Notes: generated by a model not told the origin, from the sequence alone. 64,000 nucleotides of DNA from an uncultured Oscillospiraceae bacterium (GCA_900540305.1 UQFL01000003.1:1-64000), one strand, 5' to 3'. Positions 7,007 through 16,091 are shown, counted from the first letter of the stretch. Numbers and translations are program-made.

Positions 7007-8911
7007 TTATTGCTCTTCCAAAGACGCTATTACTCCCAGCACATTTTTATCAGATTCGAAAAATTTGCTGGAATTGAATTCAAACGGAATTTCCAAAATA
7101 TCATCATTACTCATAGCGTAATTATAATAATTAACTCTCTGTTCGGGAGTCATTGCTTTGATTTTTTCTTTTTCTTCTTCGCTTATTTCATCGGAATACA
7201 AAGCAAAACTTATATAGCCCTTCGTATCAGGAACATTCACATCGTCATATCCCATTAGATAAGAAAAACTTTGAGTGTAGAGAAGTTCTTCGTCCGACTC
7301 TGCAAGTCTGTCCTGCATAAGCGCCTGCAAAACATCATCCCATTTATCCTCAGGAATATTGATAATATTTGCTGAATCAGATGTGTATGTGTCACCGTTA
7401 TAATCTTCATAATATGAATACTCTTCATACTGAATAAAAGCTATATCATCACCATAGTTAAAAGGCTCAAGCTGACTGAGAGTCTCTTCACTTCTGATAA
7501 GATTAATATATTCCTGCATTACGCAATCAGCGTTGGCGTCATAACTTCTTTTAACAGTTGAGCCGTCTTTCAAATGATATACAAGCGTGCATAAGCAAAC
7601 ATTCATTTCTGAAGAAGTTTCAAAAATACCGTTTACGGCTGTGGACTGAATTATTGTGTTTTGCGAAACCATTTTCTTATGAAAATCAAGAATTTTATCT
7701 ATATTCTGCGCATCCTTAAACTCAATAACAGTCGGTTCCTCTGCATATAATGAGCTGTCTAAAAGGCTGTAAAAGTCCATATAATAATAACTATATTCAT
7801 TGCAAATATACTCAACGCTTTCAACTTCATCTTTTTCAGGCACATATGAAATATAGCCGTCATATGAAGGGATGAATACTGATGCGAAAAACAAAAGAGA
7901 AACTGCGCTGACTGCCCCGAATGTTATGGTGCTTTTTTTAGTGAATGCCTTTTTATAAAAAACGGCATTGTATATTATCATAAATACAAAAGCAACCATA
8001 AGCCCTACTACGGCATTTTTAATAAAACTGCCGTAAAATGCAGGGAGCATAAAGCCAGAAAGTATAAACACGGCAAGCACAATGCACGGAAAAACATCGC
8101 CTGCAAGACTTACCTGTGCACACTCCGCTTTTCTTTTCTTGAAAACAACAGTTCCTGCAATATAAAGAATAACGAGTTCAACAATTGCAAGAATAACTGA
8201 AGAATAATCGCCCGTTACAGTCTGTGAATAATTATAGAGAGGAGAAACAACGGGCGGCTGCGCGCTGTTTATTCTGATTCCCCAGATATTTCCTATTTTC
8301 TCAGCCGCACCGACTGCCGCAACAGCAGTTGAAACAAGCGCAATAAACGCAAGAAGAAAATACTGAATTTTTTTACCCGACGCAACAGCGCAAAGCGTAA
8401 ACACCGCAAAAATGGCTAAAGATGAGCAAATGATAACAGCAAGCTGATTAAAAAACAAACTGCTGTTAATTACAAAATTAATATTTTCTGAGCCCGGGGC
8501 TTTAGATACAAAATAATATAACAGAAGCGGCACAGCCAAAATCACAACTGTTGAAATTGAGCCGAATATGAAGTTGGCATTGAAAATATCCATTCTGCTG
8601 ACAGGGCGTGCAAAATAATAATCGCTTGCCTGTTTGCTGAATATTTCCGAATACATTCTTAATACCGCAATCAAATTATAAAGCGCTACGCCGAAAAACA
8701 TGAAAACAGATAAGAGGAGAACAGACGATGTTAAATCAATGTCTCCCTGATCTTGCACATATGTAATATCATTTACAATATATGTATAAAGGCAAGCTAT
8801 AAGAGCAATTACAAATGCCGCAGCCGCACCTGGAAAATGGCGTTTTGCGGTTTCGGCAAGCTGTATTCCCAATTTGCTTTTAGGCTTATATGAAGAATTT
8901 GTTGATGTCAT
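7007..8911 (-). CDS. ABC-2 type permease, large (YtrC/D-like), last gene of Ytr-like operon
   Basis: 634-residue membrane partner of the ATPase encoded just upstream. The start chosen is ATG 8911 (MTSTNSSYKPKSKLG), 9 nt after GGAGG and overlapping the ATPase gene by 26 bp; a longer frame to 9007 lacks an RBS. About ten membrane segments are visible: one near 28-45, one near 62-85, several in 130-260 and two or three around 280-345. A roughly 270-residue extracytoplasmic C-terminal domain rich in Asp, Glu and Tyr follows. B. subtilis splits this role over YtrC and YtrD; here there is one long protein. The transported substrate is unknown. Confidence 0.85.
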   Translation of the reverse strand: MTSTNSSYKPKSKLGIQLAETAKRHFPGAAAAFVIALIACLYTYIVNDITYVQDQGDIDLTSSVLLLSVFMFFGVALYNLIAVLRMYSEIFSKQASDYYFARPVSRMDIFNANFIFGSISTVVILAVPLLLYYFVSKAPGSENINFVINSSLFFNQLAVIICSSLAIFAVFTLCAVASGKKIQYFLLAFIALVSTAVAAVGAAEKIGNIWGIRINSAQPPVVSPLYNYSQTVTGDYSSVILAIVELVILYIAGTVVFKKRKAECAQVSLAGDVFPCIVLAVFILSGFMLPAFYGSFIKNAVVGLMVAFVFMIIYNAVFYKKAFTKKSTITFGAVSAVSLLFFASVFIPSYDGYISYVPEKDEVESVEYICNEYSYYYMDFYSLLDSSLYAEEPTVIEFKDAQNIDKILDFHKKMVSQNTIIQSTAVNGIFETSSEMNVCLCTLVYHLKDGSTVKRSYDANADCVMQEYINLIRSEETLSQLEPFNYGDDIAFIQYEEYSYYEDYNGDTYTSDSANIINIPEDKWDDVLQALMQDRLAESDEELLYTQSFSYLMGYDDVNVPDTKGYISFALYSDEISEEEKEKIKAMTPEQRVNYYNYAMSNDDILEIPFEFNSSKFFESDKNVLGVIASLEEQ

Positions 8912-9785
8912 AACCGACCGCCTCCATTTCACTGATAAATAATTCCTCCAGCGTGAGCGGCAGGGATTCATAGAACACGGGATTTTTAGAATTAATAACC
9001 GCTTCAATTTCTTCCCCTCTGCCCTTGACGGTCAGCTGGACAATTTTTCCCTGGCGGCTTTCTTTAACTATATTGAGTTCATTTCGTATACTGTTCAAGT
9101 CATCGTCATCCATAACAAACTGAACTTTGTAAACTCCGACAGATTCGCCGTCAATATCCTTTTCAAGCAGAATGCCGCCTCTGTGAAGTAAACCTATATG
9201 GTCGCAAAAGCCCTCAAGTTCACGCAGATTGTGGCTTGCGATAACTATTGTGGCATTCATTTCAGATACATATTCTATAAGTATTTTTTTAACGAGTTCT
9301 CTTATAACGGGGTCAAGTCCGTCAAATATTTCGTCAAACATTATAAATGCAGGATTATGAGAAAGCTCAAGAATTATAGCCGTTTGCCTTTGCATACCCT
9401 TACTCATTGTTGAAATTTTCTGATTAGGGTCGATAGGAAAAACAGACGAGAGAGAACAATAACGCTCTACGCTCCACTGAGGATATACCTTGGCGTAATG
9501 CGCCGCCATTGTATTCATTGAACTTCCGGGAAGAAAATACGGAAAATCGGATACAAAAGCTGTCTGTTCTTTTATTTTCACATTTTCAAACGGTTCTTCA
9601 CCGTTCATCAGCACCTGTCCGCCGTCAGGCTGATACACGCCTGCAAGCACCCTTAAAAGCGTGCTTTTTCCCGCGCCGTTTGAACCTACAAGTCCGAAAA
9701 CAGAACCGTCGGAAATATTAAAGGATATTCCGTCGAGCGCATTGAGCTCTCCGAAACGCTTAGTAAGCTGTTTAATCTCTATCAT
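8886..9785 (-). CDS. ABC transporter ATP-binding protein (YtrB-like)
   Basis: 299-residue nucleotide-binding subunit for the downstream permease. Walker A is GSNGAGKST (about 35-43), the signature is MSKGMQRQ (the usual LSGGQ is degenerate, as is typical of this ABC-2 subgroup), Walker B is FIMFDEIFDGLD, and the switch His is in IASHNLRELEGFCDHIG. The C-terminal 80 residues are an accessory domain. The gene overlaps the GntR gene by 14 bp and the permease by 26 bp, so the three are translationally coupled. The GntR-ATPase-permease arrangement is that of the B. subtilis ytr operon. Confidence 0.92.
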   Translation of the reverse strand: MIEIKQLTKRFGELNALDGISFNISDGSVFGLVGSNGAGKSTLLRVLAGVYQPDGGQVLMNGEEPFENVKIKEQTAFVSDFPYFLPGSSMNTMAAHYAKVYPQWSVERYCSLSSVFPIDPNQKISTMSKGMQRQTAIILELSHNPAFIMFDEIFDGLDPVIRELVKKILIEYVSEMNATIVIASHNLRELEGFCDHIGLLHRGGILLEKDIDGESVGVYKVQFVMDDDDLNSIRNELNIVKESRQGKIVQLTVKGRGEEIEAVINSKNPVFYESLPLTLEELFISEMEAVGYDINKFFI

Positions 9786-10143
9786 TTGAGGCCTCCCAAA
9801 CGGTGTTTACAGTGCTTATAACATCTTCTTTTTCGATGCCGAAATTTTTGACCTCCTGAAGCGTGGCTTCAAGTTTTTTTGTCACCGCATCATGAATACC
9901 CGTTAAATCCGTTGCGCTTACAAAAGCGCCTTTACCGGCTACGGTATAAATAATGCCCCTCATTTCAAGCTCTTTATAGGCTTTTGAAACAGTGTTTGGA
10001 TTTATACCCAACTCACAGGCTAAAGCCCTCACGGAAGGGAGAGGGCTGTCTTTTTCATATATACCTAAATTGATATATTTTATTATTGTTTTTTCAAGTT
10101 GAAGATAAATTGGTTCTCTGCTTCTGACATCTAATGAAAACAT
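9772..10143 (-). CDS. GntR-family repressor, YtrA subfamily
   Basis: 123-residue short GntR regulator. It has an N-terminal winged helix (about 10-75: PIYLQLEKTIIKYINLG, LPSVRALACELGINPNTVSKAY, IIYTVAGKGAFV) and a C-terminal dimerisation segment of only about 45 residues, the size of YtrA-type rather than FadR/HutC-type regulators. ATG 10143 is preferred over an adjacent TTG at 10146 because AGGTG is then 5 nt away. It lies inside the six-gene operon (11 bp after the FtsX-type gene), so it probably represses its own operon through the AGTGTA-type inverted repeat at 13634-13658. Envelope-active antibiotics induce the Bacillus homologue. Confidence 0.9.
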   Translation of the reverse strand: MFSLDVRSREPIYLQLEKTIIKYINLGIYEKDSPLPSVRALACELGINPNTVSKAYKELEMRGIIYTVAGKGAFVSATDLTGIHDAVTKKLEATLQEVKNFGIEKEDVISTVNTVWEASNDRD

Positions 10144-10154
10144 CAATACACCTA

Positions 10155-11510
10155 CTATTCGTTATGGATTGCTTTTAGCGCACTTACCTTAACTGCGCGG
10201 CTTGCAGGAGAAGCACCTGAAATAATGCCTATCAGCGTTGCAAAGCCCACACCTAAAAGGGCAAGCCACAGCGGAACAGATGAAACTGTTACTTGGAGTT
10301 CCTCAGCCGCACCCATGTTGGATACAACCATTGTGGCTACAAAGTTTGCTAACAAAGAAACAACCCAGCTTATTATAACACCAATTGCGCCTCCAAGGAA
10401 GCCTATAATTCCCGCTTCGTACAAAAAAAGTGCTTTTATGTCCGAAATACTGCATCCTATAACCTTCATAACGCCTATTTCTTTTGTACGCTCGTATACT
10501 GCCATAACCATTGTATTGCTGATACCGAAAGCCGCAACGAACATGGAAACAGCACCAATTGCACCGAGAACAAGCTGAACAACCATCATTATCTTCTTAG
10601 TATATTCAAGGCTGTCCTGGTCTGAATAGCTTTGAAGTCCAACGGCGGTGAGTTTTTCCTGCACAGCTTTTATATTATTTATATCATCCACATAAACATA
10701 AATTTCAGAATAATCAGTGCTTATCTTCTGACCTTTATTGAGTTTGTTGTATTCGTTAATATATTTTTTTGCCGTGTCAATATCAATAAACGCCGAGTTT
10801 GAAACATCAATACCTGCCGCCGATTCGCTTTTTACGATTCCGCCCACTCTGAGTTTCTGGCTGTTCGTACTCGTTGCAGGCGCCTGATTTTCAGTATTGT
10901 TTACAACTGTGTTGATATAAAATGAATCTTTCATCAAATCAATTTCACAGTCCTGAATTTCATTGTTTTGGCCGATTTTATATTTAACGGAATTTCCCTG
11001 TCTGTCTACAAAAGCAATATTTGCTCTGTCGCCAAAGTATATTGTGTTATTTTTTGATGTGATTTGGGAATCTCCGTCAACAACCTTTATGCCAAGCTGT
11101 TCAAATTTATCAAAATCTACGCCTGTTACTTTGTAGCCTGAAAAGGAATACTGACCTCTTGTTATTTTTACATTCTGAGAGATATTGTATATGGGCACAA
11201 CAGCTTTAACATGATTTAATTTTGAGATATATTCAACTGCGTTGTCATCAAGCGGTGGGGGTGTTTGCCCCTCATCTTTTACTGTATCATCAACCGGGAT
11301 CATACTCTGCATAACGGTAATCTGATTTGCAGACGATGTGCTGAACTGCGAAGTTACCATATTGTTTATACCAACGCCGATTGAAACCATGATAACAATT
11401 GCACAGGTGCCGATAACAACGCCGATAACTGTTAATTTTGTTCTTGATTTCCTGTTTTTAAGGTTTTCAAGAGCCATGAAAAATATATCAGATTTCTTCA
11501 TCGAATTCAT
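10155..11510 (-). CDS. MacB/FtsX-family ABC permease (YtrF-like)
   Basis: 451 residues. An N-terminal transmembrane helix (about 20-45, LTVIGVVIGTCAIVIMVSIG) is followed by a large MacB-type periplasm-facing domain (about 55-310) and three C-terminal helices (about 320-345, 370-400 and 420-445). The motif NTMVMAVYERTKEIGVMKVIG is the FtsX coupling region. Such proteins do not translocate through the membrane but transmit force from the ATPase to extracellular partners. The start is ATG 11510, 5 nt after AAGGG, overlapping the upstream gene by 23 bp. Its ATPase is the gene at 12918-13616; the CARDB-type protein between them is a likely extracellular partner. Confidence 0.9.
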   Translation of the reverse strand: MNSMKKSDIFFMALENLKNRKSRTKLTVIGVVIGTCAIVIMVSIGVGINNMVTSQFSTSSANQITVMQSMIPVDDTVKDEGQTPPPLDDNAVEYISKLNHVKAVVPIYNISQNVKITRGQYSFSGYKVTGVDFDKFEQLGIKVVDGDSQITSKNNTIYFGDRANIAFVDRQGNSVKYKIGQNNEIQDCEIDLMKDSFYINTVVNNTENQAPATSTNSQKLRVGGIVKSESAAGIDVSNSAFIDIDTAKKYINEYNKLNKGQKISTDYSEIYVYVDDINNIKAVQEKLTAVGLQSYSDQDSLEYTKKIMMVVQLVLGAIGAVSMFVAAFGISNTMVMAVYERTKEIGVMKVIGCSISDIKALFLYEAGIIGFLGGAIGVIISWVVSLLANFVATMVVSNMGAAEELQVTVSSVPLWLALLGVGFATLIGIISGASPASRAVKVSALKAIHNE

Positions 11511-12849
11511 CACTGCCCTTTCGTGATTTTTTCTTTTTGGAAACCTTAACGGCAACCGGAATAGCCACTGCCGCAATAACAACCACAACAACGGCGATTA
11601 TAATAACTGCTGTATAATTCATTCCGCCGTTTTCAGTCTCATCCTGCTGTGTTTCCAAAGCCTCTGCGTAAGGGTCAAATTTTTCTTCAACAGTAACATT
11701 AAACTGTGTTTCAACAGTTTTTCTCTCAAAGTTTTCACTGTCATATTCAAGCACAAGTTTAAGCTGTTTTGCGCCGATTTCCTTGAATGTTACAGGCAGT
11801 GTGTAGTTACTTGAAAACTGCTCGCCTGCTTCTATATTGCCTACATAAGCGCTTGAAAGGAGCGTGCCTGCCTCGTCATAAAGTTTTACAGACGCAGTTG
11901 CTACTCTTGTACGGCCGCTGTTGATTACTGTAAATGCGCAGTCTGTTTCCTGGTCTACTGTAACGCTCTTTTCGGAGAGGTCTATAAGTCCGAACTCAAC
12001 TCTGTCAGGCTGAACAACAGGTATGCTCATTGAAAGGTCGGCAGACTGTGAAACCCTCTGTCCGTTTTCGTAATATTCATAAGTAACCGTTGCGGTTATG
12101 GGATAAATGCCCGATGATTCGGCATTTGCGCAAAGGAAATTTTTGCTGATTGTAGTTGTCTTTCCTGCTGAAATAGTATCAACTACAACTGTATCAGTAC
12201 CCTCTGCCACAACAAAAGCTTCGCCGCCCGAGAGTTTTACGATAACATTTTGAACTGCTGTTGTTTTTGATGTGTTTTTAATATTGAATTTAAGTTCAAA
12301 ATTTTTCTGTGCCTCAATATTATCGCCCGAATATGAAAAATCGGATACTATAAGCTGAGGAGTGAGCGGCTGTGCCTGTGCCTGAGTGTTGTCACCGCCC
12401 GAAACTTTTACAGTATAATTAAATTCGGTACTTGCTGACACCTTTTCAGAATCATCAAAGTATTCATAAGTTGCAGAAACTGTTATAGGATAAACGCCGC
12501 TTTCAGCCGCATTGCAGTAAAAGCTTTTTGAAAAATTGTTTGAAGAATTTTTAGATATAGTGTCGGCATAAATAGTGTCTGAATCATTATTTACTGAGAA
12601 CACTTCACCGCCCGCAAGACGGATGTTTACATTTCTTATATCTATCGTCTTGCTTGTGTTTTTAAGAGTGAATTTAAGTGTAAATGTTTCACCTGCAGAA
12701 ACACTGCTTTTGCTTACTGAATACCCCGATGATATAAGCGACGGACTTAACGACTGTGAACCGCCCTCTGCCGCAAAAGCAGGAATTTGAATTGATAATA
12801 TAAGTAATATAGCCAAAACTGCGGCTAAAAAATTCTTTTTGCTTTTCAT
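11488..12849 (-). CDS. Membrane-anchored CARDB-repeat surface protein
   Basis: 453 residues. A signal peptide (1-27, LAAVLAILLILSIQIPAFAA) is followed by two homologous beta-sandwich repeats of about 130 residues (each with SGYSVSKSSVSAGETF-like or SDFSYSGDNIEAQKNF-like starts, a K(L/F)TLKNTSKT block and GVYPITVSATYEYF-like ends), a third domain, and a C-terminal membrane helix (about 412-438) ending in a Lys/Arg-rich cytoplasmic tail. This is the COG1361 S-layer/CARDB type, often coded beside MacB-like transporters. Start ATG 12849 has AAAGG upstream; the longer frame lacks one. Its position between ATPase and FtsX-type permease suggests it is the extracellular arm of that transporter. It has no counterpart in the Bacillus ytr operon. 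Confidence 0.85.
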   Translation of the reverse strand: MKSKKNFLAAVLAILLILSIQIPAFAAEGGSQSLSPSLISSGYSVSKSSVSAGETFTLKFTLKNTSKTIDIRNVNIRLAGGEVFSVNNDSDTIYADTISKNSSNNFSKSFYCNAAESGVYPITVSATYEYFDDSEKVSASTEFNYTVKVSGGDNTQAQAQPLTPQLIVSDFSYSGDNIEAQKNFELKFNIKNTSKTTAVQNVIVKLSGGEAFVVAEGTDTVVVDTISAGKTTTISKNFLCANAESSGIYPITATVTYEYYENGQRVSQSADLSMSIPVVQPDRVEFGLIDLSEKSVTVDQETDCAFTVINSGRTRVATASVKLYDEAGTLLSSAYVGNIEAGEQFSSNYTLPVTFKEIGAKQLKLVLEYDSENFERKTVETQFNVTVEEKFDPYAEALETQQDETENGGMNYTAVIIIAVVVVVIAAVAIPVAVKVSKKKKSRKGSDEFDEEI

Positions 12850-12881
12850 AATTGTACCTTTCCCCCGCTGTTTTTCATTTC

Positions 12882-12901
12882 GCCCCGTGCGGGTAAGGGG
12901 C
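12882..12901 (-). other. Intercistronic hairpin without U-tract
   Basis: GCCCC and GGGGC pair across a 10-nt loop in the 68-nt gap between the ATPase and the CARDB gene. There is no T-run after it, so it is more likely an mRNA-stability element than a terminator. Confidence 0.4.
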
Positions 12902-12917
12902 ATTATTCTTATAATAG

Positions 12918-13616
12918 TTAATTTGTTATATCTGTTATTTCGCCGTCCATCATTCTTATAACGCAATCGGCATACTTTGCAACGCTTTCATCGTGAGTAA
13001 CAAGCACCATTGTTTGATGATTTTCGTGCACAAGTTCTTTTATGAGATTCATAACCTGAGCTGTTGTTTTACTGTCAAGATTACCCGTGGGCTCATCCGC
13101 AAAAATAATTCTTGGATTTGACACGAACGCCCTTGCAATGCCAACTCTTTGCTGCTGTCCGCCGCTCATTTCGGCAGGTTTATGGTTCTTTCTGTTTTCA
13201 AGACCTACAAGCCTTAACATTTCAAGCGCCCGTTCTTCCCTTTCTTTCTTATCAACGCCCCTGAACATAAGCGGCATTGCCACATTTTCAAGCGCCGTCA
13301 TTGACGGGATAAGATTGTAGGACTGAAAAACAAAGCCCGTGTATTTCTGTCTGAACGCAACAAGCTGTTTTTCATTCATTTCATCTATTCTGTGGCCGCC
13401 TATGATAATTTTTCCGCCGCTCGGTTTATCAAGCCCGGCAAGCATATTGAGCAGCGTGGACTTACCTGAGCCGGAAGTGCCTAAAACGGCACAAATATCA
13501 CCCTTTTTAATTGAAAGATTTACGCCGTTAAGCGCATAGACTTTATCGGAGCCCAAAACAAATATTTTTTTAAGGTCTTCAGTTTGAATAAGAGCTTCAT
13601 TCGTCTGCAATTTCAT
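12918..13616 (-). CDS. MacB/LolD-type ABC transporter ATPase (YtrE-like)
   Basis: 232-residue ATPase. It has Walker A GTSGSGKST (about 42-50), FQSYNLIPSMTALENV (Q-loop), the perfect signature MSGGQQQRVGIARAF, Walker B IIFADEPTGNLDSKT and the switch His in VLVTHDESVA. First gene of the operon. The start is ambiguous. ATG 13616 lies only 1-2 nt from AAGGAGG, while an in-frame TTG at 13610 has the ideal 7-nt spacing; the protein differs by two residues. It pairs with the FtsX-type permease two genes downstream. Confidence 0.93.
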   Translation of the reverse strand: MKLQTNEALIQTEDLKKIFVLGSDKVYALNGVNLSIKKGDICAVLGTSGSGKSTLLNMLAGLDKPSGGKIIIGGHRIDEMNEKQLVAFRQKYTGFVFQSYNLIPSMTALENVAMPLMFRGVDKKEREERALEMLRLVGLENRKNHKPAEMSGGQQQRVGIARAFVSNPRIIFADEPTGNLDSKTTAQVMNLIKELVHENHQTMVLVTHDESVAKYADCVIRMMDGEITDITN

Positions 13617-13633
13617 CCCTCCTTGTTGTATTT

Positions 13634-13658
13634 ACTGTACTACAACACATAATACACT
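13634..13658. promoter_or_regulatory. Candidate YtrA/GntR operator
   Basis: ACTGTA-N13-TACACT, an inverted repeat with one mismatch to the form AGTGTA-N13-TACACT that I recall for YtrA-type regulators. It starts about 3 bp downstream of the predicted transcription start of the operon, a position where a bound repressor would block elongation. The operon encodes a YtrA-type GntR protein. Confidence 0.6.
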
Positions 13659-13668
13659 TCACACCATA

Positions 13669-13697
13669 TTAATACCATATCAGTTGAAAAAAGTCAA
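13669..13697 (-). promoter_or_regulatory. Promoter of the six-gene Ytr-like operon
   Basis: On the minus strand TTGACT (13692-13697), 17-bp spacer, TATTAA (13669-13674). No other promoter is apparent in the operon, whose genes overlap or lie within 68 bp of each other down to 7007. Confidence 0.7.
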
Positions 13698-13726
13698 CAT
13701 TTTTTCAAATTTTGTTTATAAATCAC

Positions 13727-13772
13727 AAAAAGACAGCAATTCGACTGTGCAAATAGCCGAATGCTGCCTTTT
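13727..13772 (-). terminator. Terminator of the tyrA-to-lipid-kinase operon
   Basis: On the minus strand a long, slightly bulged stem (AAAAGGCAGCATTCGGCT with its partner 13727-13745) is followed by a T-rich tail. It lies 22 bp beyond the lipid kinase stop. Confidence 0.75.
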
Positions 13773-13794
13773 ATAGTGTATTAATTACTTTTAA

Positions 13795-14751
13795 TTAAAT
13801 AAGAGGAAGACAAATTTTAACCGCCTTAGGTTCAACCTTGAAAACAACTTCTGAATAGTCGAAGTTTTCGCCGTCACAGTTTCCTAAAAGACCTGATCCG
13901 TCAACAGACCAAATTCTGCCGCCCGTAAGATAGCCCATATGTATATACGGAGAAACCTCGGGAGTAGCCGTGCCCGCGCTGTATTTTGGAATAAGCGGTA
14001 ATGCTTTAGCCACATTTATGGCATCTACGATACAATAATCCAAAAGTCCGTCATCGAGTTTGGAATTGGGAGCAGGACAAAAACCGCCGCCGTAATAGCT
14101 TGCGTTGCAGATTGCAAAAAGTGTGTAATCGGCAGGCTGAGCAGTCCATTTATATGGTCTGCCTGCATCGTCTAAGCAGTCAATCTCATAATTAATCTGA
14201 TAATGCATTGACTGCAATATAGACGGAACAACGGCAATATTATAAGCCTGCTTGCCGAGGAATTTAACCTTTCCTGCAATTTTTCTGCCTATCGTTTCAA
14301 CCTTTGTATCGAGACCGAAACTCATTACATTTATACATTTTTCACCGTTGTAATCAATAAGGTCTATGGGCATCAGCTTATATTTCGGTTTTCCGTTGTG
14401 AAGCCCGAACGCCTTAACAACATTAAGAGAATCTATTTTTTTAGTTCCGTAAATCTTTTTAGCAAAATCATTTCCCGTGCCAAGCGGAAGAATCATAAGC
14501 GGCGTATCAGTATGCGCTATTCCGTTTGCGATTTCGTGCACAGTGCCGTCACCGCCGCAGGATACGATAACACAGTCTTCGCCATACTCTGCGGCATACT
14601 TTGTAGCAAGTTCCTTGGCGTGACCTCTGTATTTCGTTTCCTCAATAATCATTTCATCATCTACAAGACGAAAAGATGACTGAACCTGGCGAAACAGCAT
14701 CTGCCTGTTTTTATTTCCCGCTATCGGATTTTCAATAAATACATACTTCAT
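13795..14751 (-). CDS. Diacylglycerol kinase-family lipid kinase (YegS/DgkB type)
   Basis: 318 residues. Soluble kinase phosphorylating a membrane lipid, most likely diacylglycerol from lipoteichoic-acid turnover. It has the N-terminal nucleotide-binding motif FIENPIAGNKNR, the catalytic-domain motif SCGGDGTVHEIANGIA, and LPLGTGNDFAKKIYG in the first third, then a beta-sandwich second domain (DGLLDYCIVDAI, WSVDGSGLLGNCDGE). The stop lies 22 bp before the operon terminator. It follows galK by 26 bp as last gene of the run. Lipid specificity cannot be read from sequence. Confidence 0.9.
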   Translation of the reverse strand: MKYVFIENPIAGNKNRQMLFRQVQSSFRLVDDEMIIEETKYRGHAKELATKYAAEYGEDCVIVSCGGDGTVHEIANGIAHTDTPLMILPLGTGNDFAKKIYGTKKIDSLNVVKAFGLHNGKPKYKLMPIDLIDYNGEKCINVMSFGLDTKVETIGRKIAGKVKFLGKQAYNIAVVPSILQSMHYQINYEIDCLDDAGRPYKWTAQPADYTLFAICNASYYGGGFCPAPNSKLDDGLLDYCIVDAINVAKALPLIPKYSAGTATPEVSPYIHMGYLTGGRIWSVDGSGLLGNCDGENFDYSEVVFKVEPKAVKICLPLI

Positions 14752-14777
14752 TTCATCTATCTCTCTTCACTGCAAAA

Positions 14778-16058
14778 TCAGATTACTCTTGTGCCGCCAA
14801 CAGGACGGATAATAAGCACATGGCAGTTGCCCTCGCCGAAAATGCTCTCCATTGCCTTTTTATAATCTGCAAGGAGTTCATTCGGAACAAATGCCTGAAT
14901 AGTGCCTGCAAAACCGCCGCCGTGAACACGGTAAGCACCCTTGCCCTTAAGCATATCCTCTGTTACGCAAAGCGCAAGGGAAAGTTTCTGCTCTGTGGGA
15001 TTCTTGGGAGTATATACATTCTGATTATACATATAAGAGGAATAGCCGCTCTCTGTAATAATATCCTTAAATGTTTCAAAATTGCCTGTTTCAAGCGCTG
15101 AAACAGCGTTTTCAACTCTCATATTTTCCTTATAAAAATGGAACGCTCTGAGAATAGCTCTGTCGTTAACTTTATTTACAATAGACGGAAGCGCCTTTTT
15201 GAAATCAGCAAAATCAATTTCACGAAGCACTTTCTTTCCGAGCGCCTCTGCAACACTTTCCATTTCACCCCTTACAGCGGCATAATCGTCTGTAAGGTCG
15301 CTGTGGTTTCCGCCCGTATCAACAATGCAAAGAGAATGGCCGCTCTTTGAGAAATCAAAATCAACTTTTTTGATTTTCGGGTTTTCTGTTGATTCAAAAT
15401 CAATAGTTACAAAAGTACCTACTGAAGACGCCATCTGGTCAAGAAGTCCGCACGGCTTGCCGAAGAAAACATTTTCAGCATACTGCGCAACCTTTGCAAT
15501 ATCAACTGCGCCGATAACGCCGTCATTGTAAAGATAAGAAACAGTTGTGCCGAGAAGCACCTCAAAAGCTGCGGAAGATGAAAGTCCGCTGCCGCCCATA
15601 ACATCTGATGTTGTTACGGCGTCAAAGCCGCCTACTTTAAATCCCATTCCCTGAATTTTTGCAACAACGCCGCGAACCATTGCAGTTGAATGACCGAATT
15701 CGTTTTCATCGGGAAGAAGCTCTGAAATATCAACAACATTCATTGCGTGGCCTGATGACTTAACACGAACTGTATTGTCATCATTTTTAGCGCAAACTGC
15801 AATAGCATCAAGATTTATAGACGCAGCAAGCACCTTGCCGTTATTGTGGTCAGTATGGTTGCCGCAAACCTCTGTTCTGCCGGGGGCGGAGGTTACGATA
15901 ACATCTCTGTCCTCGCCGAAAAGAGAAATAAATTCCTCAACAAGTTTTATGTAACGCGGTTTCTGCGCTTCAACCGCCTCGTCAGTTACATAAACTGCCT
16001 TCAATTTTTCGTCCGCTCTGCCTGAGGCAATCTCATTAATAAGTTCCTGTGGCTTCAT
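14778..16058 (-). CDS. galK: Galactokinase (GHMP kinase)
   Basis: Phosphorylates galactose at C1, the first Leloir step. 426 residues from ATG 16058, which has GGAG 7-8 nt upstream; the longer frame to 16079 has no RBS. The galactokinase signature is present in a variant form, GRTEVCGNHTDHN (60-72, usually GR-x-N-x-IGEH-x-DY). The GHMP phosphate loop is GGSGLSSSAA (155-164), and the third motif AYRVHGGGFAGTIQAFVP lies near the C-terminus. The TDH in place of the usual VDY/IDY is common in clostridial GalK. It sits behind aromatic biosynthesis genes rather than galT/galE, and may handle galactose released by the GH27 alpha-galactosidase at 46.8 kb. Confidence 0.92.
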   Translation of the reverse strand: MKPQELINEIASGRADEKLKAVYVTDEAVEAQKPRYIKLVEEFISLFGEDRDVIVTSAPGRTEVCGNHTDHNNGKVLAASINLDAIAVCAKNDDNTVRVKSSGHAMNVVDISELLPDENEFGHSTAMVRGVVAKIQGMGFKVGGFDAVTTSDVMGGSGLSSSAAFEVLLGTTVSYLYNDGVIGAVDIAKVAQYAENVFFGKPCGLLDQMASSVGTFVTIDFESTENPKIKKVDFDFSKSGHSLCIVDTGGNHSDLTDDYAAVRGEMESVAEALGKKVLREIDFADFKKALPSIVNKVNDRAILRAFHFYKENMRVENAVSALETGNFETFKDIITESGYSSYMYNQNVYTPKNPTEQKLSLALCVTEDMLKGKGAYRVHGGGFAGTIQAFVPNELLADYKKAMESIFGEGNCHVLIIRPVGGTRVI

Positions 16059-16091
16059 AATTTTCTCCAATCCGTTCATTTAAGAACTATT

